The position numbers and the translations under genes are program-made. 7,138 nucleotides of DNA from the NCBI GenBank assembly GCA_011065005.1, contig JAAKFP010000129.1, positions 1-7,138 of the forward strand. The letters are read 5' to 3'. How positions within the stretch are numbered: position 1 is the first letter of the stretch; each line of letters starts with the position of its first letter. Shown here piece by piece: positions 1-7,138 of this stretch. The notes under the pieces were generated by a model. It was not told the origin of the DNA and searched no databases. It worked only from the letters and a program-made list of their open reading frames with translations. Origin of the DNA: Chlamydiota bacterium (GTDB taxonomy: Bacteria; Chlamydiota; Chlamydiia; Chlamydiales; Waddliaceae).

Positions 1-67
1 ACAATATAAGCGAACGGTGTCGTTATGTCCTTTATTTTTTATTTGATAAAACATTTTTTCTGATTTT

Positions 68-114
68 CTCCCTAGAGGAAAAGGAAGAATTTACTAGGAC
101 TCCCTAGGGAGTCC
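68..114. promoter_or_regulatory. Palindrome and CTAG cluster upstream of ispH (possible operator)
   Basis: Positions 97-114 read GGACTCCCTAGGGAGTCC, a perfect 18-bp palindrome centred on CTAG. As RNA it would fold into a 7-bp stem with a CTAG loop. The 8-mer CTCCCTAG at its core (100-107) also occurs at 68-75, so the two CTAG centres are 32 bp apart, about three helical turns. A third CTAG lies at 94-97. The palindrome is flanked by GAATT on both sides (87-91 and 115-119). No T-run follows the hairpin on either strand, so an intrinsic terminator is unlikely. A dimeric regulator site for ispH, or the remnant of a small repeat, are the alternatives. The palindrome is seen directly; its role is inference. 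Confidence 0.4.
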
Positions 115-140
115 GAATTGCTGCTCAAACCCTCTTCAGG

Positions 141-169
141 TTGCGAATAAAGTGATATTCAGGCATAGT
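141..169 (+). promoter_or_regulatory. Weak candidate sigma-70-type promoter for ispH
   Basis: TTGCGA at 141-146 and CATAGT at 164-169 are separated by 17 nt. Each matches four of six consensus positions. Transcription would begin near 176, giving a leader of about 30 nt before the ispH start codon. The match is modest and other starts in this AT-rich leader cannot be excluded. Confidence 0.3.
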
Positions 170-204
170 AACGTGTCAGCGATGACTCAATTGCAGGTAA
201 ACAA

Positions 205-1140
205 ATGAAATTACTACTTTCCAAGCCCAGAGGATTTTGTGCCGGAGTCGAACGGGCCATTGAAACCGTAGAAAAAGCCCTGGAACTTTGGGGCGCTCCC
301 ATCTATGTAAAACATGAAATCGTCCATAACAAACATGTCGTTGATGCCCTCAAAGCCAAAGGCGCTATCTTCATAGAAGACCTTGATGACGTTCCCATCG
401 GAGCAAGACTAATCTACTCAGCGCATGGTGTTTCACCAGCAGTTAGAGGCCAAGCGAAGTCCAGAAATCTCATTGAAATCGACGCTACCTGCGGCCTCGT
501 CACCCGTGTACATTCCGCAGTAAAACGCTTTGCTTCTCACGGCTATAGAGTGATCCTAATCGGACACAAAAACCACGTGGAAATTATCGGCACCGCCGGA
601 GAGGCTCCCGAGATGACCCTCATCGTTGAATCTGTTGAAGATGTCAAAAACTTAACATTTCCTAAAGACGAAAACCTCTTCTATATTACACAAACAACGC
701 TAAGTTTAGATGACGTTAGGGAAATCACCGATGCTCTCATTGAAAAATATCCTGACATTAGAACCCTGCCCAGCTCTTCCATTTGTTACGCAACAACCAA
801 CAGGCAAATGGCACTGCGAGAGATCACCGATGACACAGACCTGGTTTTAGTCGTTGGCGACCCTCAAAGCTCAAACTCCAACCGCCTCAGCGAGCTTGCT
901 TCTAAACGTGGGATTGCCTCCTATCTCATAAATGACGAAAGCGAAATCGATCCCCAATGGTTAAAAGGTGTCAACACAATAGGCCTGACTGCCGGCGCTT
1001 CTACACCCGAAGCCATTGTACAAAAATGCATTCAACGGCTCATTGAGCTTGGTGTCAAAGAGGTCGAAGATGTGGTGTTTACCACAGAAGATGTTGTCTT
1101 TCAATTGCCCAAACCAATCATCATAGGCAGCCGAAAATAA
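205..1140 (+). CDS. ispH: 4-hydroxy-3-methylbut-2-enyl diphosphate reductase (IspH/LytB)
   Basis: This cytosolic iron-sulfur enzyme catalyses the last step of the MEP isoprenoid pathway. It reduces HMBPP to a mixture of isopentenyl and dimethylallyl diphosphate. The 311 residues match the usual length (E. coli about 316) and cover the whole family. The three cluster-binding cysteines are present: Cys12 in PRGFCAGV, Cys96 in DATCG and Cys194 in SSSICYATTNRQ. Diphosphate-site residues are also present: His41 (EIVHNKHVV), His74 (SAHGV), His124 and catalytic Glu126 (GHKNHVE), the TQTTLS threonines near 164-165, the SSNSNRL stretch (222-228) and Ser266 in TAGASTPE. The ATG at 205 puts Cys12 at its standard place and has a short AGGT ribosome site about 7 nt upstream. 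The gene stands alone, with non-coding DNA on both sides. The SSS before the third cysteine and the C-terminal EDVVFQLPK resemble chlamydial LytB as I remember it. No defect is visible. Confidence 0.97.
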   Translation: MKLLLSKPRGFCAGVERAIETVEKALELWGAPIYVKHEIVHNKHVVDALKAKGAIFIEDLDDVPIGARLIYSAHGVSPAVRGQAKSRNLIEIDATCGLVTRVHSAVKRFASHGYRVILIGHKNHVEIIGTAGEAPEMTLIVESVEDVKNLTFPKDENLFYITQTTLSLDDVREITDALIEKYPDIRTLPSSSICYATTNRQMALREITDDTDLVLVVGDPQSSNSNRLSELASKRGIASYLINDESEIDPQWLKGVNTIGLTAGASTPEAIVQKCIQRLIELGVKEVEDVVFTTEDVVFQLPKPIIIGSRK

Positions 1141-1169
1141 CCGTTTCGCCCATTTAGTTAACTGCAAAT

Positions 1170-1360
1170 AATACGCGAAGATTTTTAACCGCGAAGATCG
1201 CGAAGGAAGCGAAGAATACGCGAAGATATTCTATTGATGTAGAACAAGGAAAAGCTGGTCAAAGATGGTATCAAACGATTCGTTCAGACCAAACATTGCT
1301 AATTAATAAGAGTCTTCGCGTATTCTTCGCTTCCTTCGCGATCTTCGCGTTTAAAAATCT
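1170..1360. repeat. Long inverted repeat of GCGAAG hexamers between ispH and the DUF721 gene
   Basis: The arms 1179-1226 and 1313-1360 are reverse complements over 48 bp with one mismatch (1189/1350). The central 37 bp (1190-1226 against 1313-1349) are identical. They enclose an 86-bp spacer (1227-1312) with no ORF or RNA that I recognise. Each arm is itself periodic: GCGAAG recurs four times, spaced mostly by 3 nt, giving a 9-nt rhythm. Each arm also holds a small nested hairpin of the form CGCGA-AGA-TCGCG (1190-1202; mirror at 1337-1349). The 13-mer AATACGCGAAGAT is duplicated at 1170-1182 and 1215-1227. T-runs follow the right arm (1364-1369, 1373-1378), so a transcript from ispH could end here, although the loop is large for a classical terminator. 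It looks like two inward-facing copies of a dispersed repeat. I see no transposase. Confidence 0.85.
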
Positions 1361-1400
1361 GACTTTTTTCACTTTTTTCCTTCCTCATTTGGGAAAGATG

Positions 1401-1409
1401 TGGTATAAT
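1401..1409 (+). promoter_or_regulatory. Extended -10 promoter for the DUF721-gyrB-gyrA operon
   Basis: TGGTATAAT at 1401-1409 combines a perfect TATAAT box (1404-1409) with the TG motif of extended -10 promoters. No convincing -35 box lies 16-18 nt upstream, where the sequence is TTCCTC-like; extended -10 promoters often lack one. Transcription would begin near 1416, leaving a leader of about 20 nt that contains the ribosome site AGGAAG (1423-1428). It lies immediately downstream of the long inverted repeat and its T-rich flank, so ispH and this operon are probably transcribed separately. Confidence 0.65.
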
Positions 1410-1435
1410 ATAAGTGTAAAACAGGAAGACTGGAA

Positions 1436-1774
1436 GTGAAGAAATCGAATCGAGACACATATAGAGGCCATAATAAGACAAATATAACATCCCGGAAATT
1501 TTGTGATATCCTGCCCCAAGTTTTGTCGCAAATCAATCGGTCTCATGGGAATAGATCCGATCTTATTTTAGCTGTTTGGCCTCAAGTCGTAGGCCCAAAA
1601 ATTTCAAATTTTACCCAGGCCGTGTCCTTCACCGACGGCATTTTAGTAGTTGTAGTTAAGAACTCAACGCTCCTCAGTCTGTTAGTACAAAATGACAAAT
1701 CAAAGATTCTGAACGCATTACGAAGTAAATTTCCTAAGGTGGAGGTTAGAGATATAGTCTTCCGACACGGTTAG
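1436..1774 (+). CDS. DUF721 domain protein, probable DciA-type replicative helicase partner
   Basis: This small basic protein of 112 residues fits the DUF721 family. The domain spans roughly residues 20-112. It shows the typical Trp48-Pro-x-Val-Val-Gly53 element, a strand pair around Asp67-Gly68-Ile-Leu-Val-Val-Val-Val, a helix containing LLVQNDKSKILNAL (82-95) and the closing strand VRDIVFRHG. The family's characterised member, DciA, binds the replicative helicase DnaB and assists its loading in bacteria lacking DnaC or DnaI. It acts in the cytosol at replication forks. The start is GTG at 1436: AGGAAG lies 7 nt before it, and an in-frame stop (TAA, 1406-1408) upstream excludes any earlier usual start. 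Its place just before gyrB is typical of the family and matches chlamydial gene order as I recall it. The basic N-terminus (residues 1-21) looks unstructured. The DUF721 call is firm; DciA function is inferred from family and context. Confidence 0.85.
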   Translation: MKKSNRDTYRGHNKTNITSRKFCDILPQVLSQINRSHGNRSDLILAVWPQVVGPKISNFTQAVSFTDGILVVVVKNSTLLSLLVQNDKSKILNALRSKFPKVEVRDIVFRHG

Positions 1775-1785
1775 TTGTGATTTTT

Positions 1786-1807
1786 GATCAGGCCTTTTTG
1801 CCTGTTC
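1786..1807 (+). other. Small hairpin between the DUF721 gene and gyrB
   Basis: CAGGC (1789-1793) pairs with GCCTG (1800-1804) around a CTTTTT loop, and GA/TC (1786-1787 with 1806-1807) pairs beyond a single T/T mismatch. It sits 12 nt after the DUF721 stop codon in the 87-nt gap before gyrB. No T-run follows it, so it is unlikely to terminate transcription. It could shape the mRNA between the genes or be chance. No convincing separate gyrB promoter is visible in this gap. Confidence 0.25.
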
Positions 1808-1849
1808 ATTCACGAGATTATTTAGAAAAAATTGAATCAAAACCCTTAA

Positions 1850-4364
<2,515 letters not shown>

Positions 4365-4366
<2 letters not shown>

Positions 4367-4370
4367 GGAG
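4365..4370 (+). promoter_or_regulatory. Ribosome binding site of gyrA overlapping the gyrB stop
   Basis: AAGGAG at 4365-4370 shares its first two bases with the gyrB stop codon TAA (4364-4366) and lies 5 nt before the gyrA ATG at 4376. It is the strongest ribosome site in the window. The overlap suggests translational coupling, so that the two gyrase subunits are made in step. Confidence 0.85.
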
Positions 4371-4375
4371 TTTGA

Positions 4376-6880
4376 ATGACCTACACAGAAAACGATACAA
4401 TCGTTGATCGCAATGTTGAAGATGAAATGAAGGATAGCTACTTACGCTATTCCATGTCTGTTATCATTTCTCGCGCCCTTCCCGATGTCCGCGATGGACT
4501 CAAACCTTCACAAAGGCGCATACTATATGCCATGCGCCAACTGAGCCTAAGCCCGGGGGGGAAACACCGAAAGTGCGCAAAAATCTCAGGTGACACCTCC
4601 GGGGACTACCATCCTCACGGAGAACAAGTGATCTATCCCACTCTCGTGAGAATGGCCCAGAAATGGGTAATGCGCTATCCACTTGTCAATGGGCAGGGAA
4701 ACTTCGGCTCTGTTGATGGAGACCCTCCAGCCGCTATGCGTTATACTGAAGCGAGGCTCACTCAAGCTTCTATGCAATTGATGGAAGACCTGGATAAGAA
4801 TACCGTCGACCTCATTCCAAACTACGATGAAACAAAAAAAGAACCCACAGTTTTCCCCGCGAAGTTTCCGAACCTATTGTGCAACGGTTCCTCCGGCATT
4901 GCTGTCGGTATGGCGACAAATATCCCTCCACACAATCTCAATGAATTGATCAATGCGACACGTCTCATCATCGATGATCCGGAAGTCTCTATCGTGGAGA
5001 TCATGAAAGTGCTCCCCGGTCCCGATTTTCCAAGTGGTGGCGTGATCTGTGGTCAGAGAGGAATCAAAGAAGCCTATCACACAGGCCGCGGAAAAGTGAT
5101 CTTGCGGGGAGTGATCAGAGTTGAAGAGAACAAGAAACATCCTGGAAGGGAAAATTTAGTTGTTGATGAGATTCCTTACAATGTGAATAAGTCCCGACTC
5201 ATTGAACATATCGCGGATCTGGTCACCAACAAAAACATTACCGGAATTTCCGATTTACGAGATGAGTCCGACAAAGACGGAATGCGTATTGTTTTCGAAC
5301 TAAAGAGAGGTGAAATTCCGGATGTAATCATCAATCAGCTTTACAAATTTAGCGATCTTCAGGTGACCTTCGGGTGCAACATGTTGGCCCTGGATAAGGG
5401 GCTGCCTCGAACCATGAACATCAAACAGTTCATTGAAGCTTGGGTAGAGCATCGCATAGAAGTAGTTAGACGGCGTACTCAGTTTGAACTTAACAAAGCA
5501 GAAGCACGCGTCCACGTCCTCGAGGGCTATCTCAAAGCAATTGATAACCTTGATGAAATCGTTCGCCTGATTCGGAAAAGTAGCCATCGTGATGAGGCTA
5601 GAGAAGAATTGCTGATCCGTTTTGATTTTACTGTTCGCCAAGCTAACGCTGTCCTGGAACTCAGACTTTATCAACTTACAGGACTCGAAAGAGAGAAAAT
5701 CGCAAACGAATATCAGGAACTGCTGAAAAAGATCGAGCACTATAAAGCAGTTTTGGCTAACGAGTCCATGGTTCACGATATCATCAAAGGGGAGCTCGAT
5801 GAGATTCAAAAAATCCATAAATCCGAGAGGAAGACAGGGATCGTTGCTGCCGAAGGCGAAATGGACATCGAAGACCTGATCGCAAATGAACCCGTTATCA
5901 TCACGATTTCTGAAGACGATTACATCAAAAGGATGCCTGTAGATACCTTCCGAGAACAGAGAAGGGGAGGGGTCGGAGTCGCGGGCTTCCATCTGAGGAA
6001 GGAAGATGATATCCCCAAAGGCCTCTATGTGGCAGATACCCACGACTATCTTTTAATATTTACTTCTAAAGGAAGGTGCTATTGGCTTAAAGTGTGGCAG
6101 ATCCCGGAAACGGGTAGAAGATCCAAAGGAAAGCCGCTTATCAATCTTCTTGAGGATATCCGTGCTGATGAAAAGATTGCCACCATACTGCGAACCCCTT
6201 CATTCGAAGGTGATGCGTGCATTTTTATGGCTACTCAAAAAGGGATTGTTAAGAAAACTTTGTTAAACGCTTTTAGCAATCCCCGTCGCAATGGGATATG
6301 GGCTCTGGATATTATCGAGGATGATGAACTCAATGCTGTGCGTTTAGTAGAAAAAGGGCAGCAGGTGATGCTATTTACAAGAAATGGCATGGCTGTACGT
6401 TTCGATGAAAGCAATGTCAGACCTATGGGAAGGATGGCCCGAGGCGTGAAAGGGGTCACCCTGAAAGGGGAAGATGACCGCGTAGTGAGCTGTGAGATTG
6501 TACAAGGTGATGAATCTGTCTTAATCGTTTGCGAAAAAGGATATGGCAAACGATCACATGTAGAAGAATTCCGTCAGACAAAAAGAGGAGGCGTGGGAGT
6601 CCGTGCCATCATCACAAGCGAGCGGAATGGTAAAACTGTAGCTGCAACCCGTGTTGATGACGAGGATGGAATACTCATGATGTCTTCCTTAGGTCAGACA
6701 GTACGCATCAACATGAAAGATTGTCGGGTAATGGGTCGAAGCACTCAAGGGGTAAGGTTGGCAAACCTACGTGATGGGGACTACATTGTCGCCGTTCAAA
6801 AAGTTGAGGGCGCTGAGGAGGAAGATGAGGAAGAGAATGGAGAAGAGATCTCTCAAGAGGAACCAAATTCTGTGGAATAA
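4376..6880 (+). CDS. gyrA: DNA gyrase subunit A (breakage-reunion and DNA-wrapping subunit)
   Basis: GyrA cuts and rejoins the gate DNA segment and wraps DNA for supercoiling. The 834 residues begin with the winged-helix/tower breakage domain. It contains the ISRALPD arginine (Arg33), the HPHG stretch at 79-82, the catalytic pair Arg122-Tyr123 in AAMRYTEARL, and Ile175 (NGSSGIAVGMATNIPPHN), the residue that intercalates into DNA. A coiled-coil gate follows (about 360-500, around LNKAEARVHVLEGYLKAIDN). The C-terminal beta-pinwheel has a GyrA-box, QRRGGVG at 528-534, marking true gyrase rather than ParC/topo IV, and a related KRGGVGV in the last blade. The final 24 residues (811-834) are strongly acidic (13 Glu/Asp), as in tails that modulate wrapping. 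The quinolone-determining region is unusual: Gln84 and Pro88 stand at the positions of E. coli Ser83 and Asp87. The start is fixed by AAGGAG 5 nt upstream. Confidence 0.97.
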   Translation: MTYTENDTIVDRNVEDEMKDSYLRYSMSVIISRALPDVRDGLKPSQRRILYAMRQLSLSPGGKHRKCAKISGDTSGDYHPHGEQVIYPTLVRMAQKWVMRYPLVNGQGNFGSVDGDPPAAMRYTEARLTQASMQLMEDLDKNTVDLIPNYDETKKEPTVFPAKFPNLLCNGSSGIAVGMATNIPPHNLNELINATRLIIDDPEVSIVEIMKVLPGPDFPSGGVICGQRGIKEAYHTGRGKVILRGVIRVEENKKHPGRENLVVDEIPYNVNKSRLIEHIADLVTNKNITGISDLRDESDKDGMRIVFELKRGEIPDVIINQLYKFSDLQVTFGCNMLALDKGLPRTMNIKQFIEAWVEHRIEVVRRRTQFELNKAEARVHVLEGYLKAIDNLDEIVRLIRKSSHRDEAREELLIRFDFTVRQANAVLELRLYQLTGLEREKIANEYQELLKKIEHYKAVLANESMVHDIIKGELDEIQKIHKSERKTGIVAAEGEMDIEDLIANEPVIITISEDDYIKRMPVDTFREQRRGGVGVAGFHLRKEDDIPKGLYVADTHDYLLIFTSKGRCYWLKVWQIPETGRRSKGKPLINLLEDIRADEKIATILRTPSFEGDACIFMATQKGIVKKTLLNAFSNPRRNGIWALDIIEDDELNAVRLVEKGQQVMLFTRNGMAVRFDESNVRPMGRMARGVKGVTLKGEDDRVVSCEIVQGDESVLIVCEKGYGKRSHVEEFRQTKRGGVGVRAIITSERNGKTVAATRVDDEDGILMMSSLGQTVRINMKDCRVMGRSTQGVRLANLRDGDYIVAVQKVEGAEEEDEEENGEEISQEEPNSVE

Positions 6881-6904
6881 TTGAGACAGATAGTGGGCGA
6901 TTAT

Positions 6905-7014
6905 TTTACCACAGAGATCACGGAGAACACAGAGCATAATAAAGTCTGTCAATTCTTTTTGAGAACAACTTTTCGAATGGATTTAGTTTTTTTTCTAACT
7001 CTCTGTGATCTCTG
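6905..7014. repeat. Inverted repeat of ACAGAG-type hexamers after gyrA
   Basis: The arms 6912-6926 and 7000-7014 pair over 15 bp, with one G:T pair at 6922/7004, around a 73-nt AT-rich spacer. The left half (6905-6934) starts TTTTACC and continues as hexamers ACAGAG, ACGGAG and ACAGAG at 9-nt spacing. The right half keeps only the end of that pattern and has decayed beyond 7014. A T8 run lies inside the spacer (6987-6994), not after the right arm, so it is not a standard intrinsic terminator, though it is the first structured DNA downstream of gyrA. The layout mirrors the inverted repeat after ispH. No ORF of note occurs here. Confidence 0.65.
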
Positions 7015-7037
7015 ACTCGACTTTCGACATTTGGATT

Positions 7038-7121
7038 CAGCCTGAAAGGCTGAAAGTGCAACAGCCCAGGGCAACGCCCTGGGAAAGATTTGAAATAGAT
7101 CCGGCAGCCTGTAGGGCTGCC
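7038..7121. repeat. Three tandem short-loop hairpins
   Basis: Three perfect hairpins follow one another. CAGCCT-GAA-AGGCTG is at 7038-7052. An 8-bp stem around AAC is at 7065-7083 (CCCAGGGC pairing with GCCCTGGG). A 7-bp stem around TGTAG is at 7103-7121 (GGCAGCC pairing with GGCTGCC). Gaps between them are 12 and 19 nt. The GC-rich stems contrast with the AT-rich linkers. They form no T-tailed terminator. I recall intergenic elements containing a CCCAGGGC-AAC-GCCCTGGG stem as dispersed repeats in several unrelated bacterial genomes, but cannot confirm that here. The element may continue past the window end. Confidence 0.7.
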
Positions 7122-7138
7122 AGGTTCAAACCAGAACA

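Noticed and set aside
1170..1360. CRISPR array suggested by the short periodic GCGAAG units
   Set aside because: The units are 6 nt at about 9-nt spacing and the arms are inverted, with no repeats of 23-40 bp separated by unique spacers.
1299..1490. 63-codon minus-strand frame running through the right arm of the inverted repeat
   Set aside because: Its C-terminal part is translated repeat (REDREGSEEYAK-like) and the rest opposes the promoter and start of the DUF721 gene.
5300..6043. 247-codon minus-strand open frame inside gyrA
   Set aside because: It is a shadow of the gyrA reading frame over the coiled-coil and pinwheel region, with no recognisable domain.
6951..7000. Intrinsic terminator at the T8 run after gyrA
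   Set aside because: No stable GC-rich hairpin ends just before the T-run at 6987-6994; the paired arms lie on either side of it instead.
7005..7138. Open + frame from a GTG at 7005 to the window end
   Set aside because: It is formed by the hairpin repeats themselves, starts within an inverted-repeat arm and lacks a ribosome site, so it is probably a repeat-derived false ORF.

Overview
The window carries four genes, all on the + strand: ispH (lytB), a DUF721/DciA-type gene, gyrB and gyrA. About 0.75 kb of intergenic DNA is unusually rich in structured repeats. The protein sequences look chlamydial. IspH has the SSSICYAT and EDVVFQLPK stretches that I recall from Chlamydia LytB. GyrA and GyrB read like chlamydial gyrase over most of their length. 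The order DUF721-gyrB-gyrA is the one I recall from Chlamydia (CT191-CT190-CT189 in C. trachomatis). Base composition looks mid-range, and the repeat-laden intergenic regions are unlike the compact Chlamydiaceae. I therefore favour an environmental member of the Chlamydiota (Parachlamydia/Waddlia/Simkania-like), without being able to name it.

Layout. Positions 1-204 are a non-coding leader with a perfect 18-bp palindrome and clustered CTAG sites. ispH is at 205-1140. Positions 1141-1435 are non-coding and hold a long, nearly perfect inverted repeat (48-bp arms, one mismatch) built from GCGAAG hexamers, then an extended -10 promoter. The DUF721 gene is at 1436-1774. After an 87-nt gap come gyrB (1862-4366) and gyrA (4376-6880), separated by 9 nt; the gyrA ribosome binding site overlaps the gyrB stop codon. 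Positions 6881-7138 are non-coding. They hold a second inverted repeat of the same design built from ACAGAG-type hexamers, then three tandem hairpins.

Function. IspH makes the final isoprenoid precursors of the MEP pathway. The other three genes form a probable DNA-replication operon: DciA-type proteins act with the replicative helicase DnaB, and GyrB plus GyrA form the A2B2 gyrase that removes the positive supercoils made by that helicase. The extended -10 box just before the DUF721 gene is the best candidate promoter for this operon.

The genes are ordinary housekeeping genes and I found no new multi-gene system. The points worth a second look are the two repeat families sharing one design, the triple hairpin, the CTAG/palindrome cluster before ispH, and the GyrA quinolone-determining region, which has Gln and Pro at the two key drug-contact positions.
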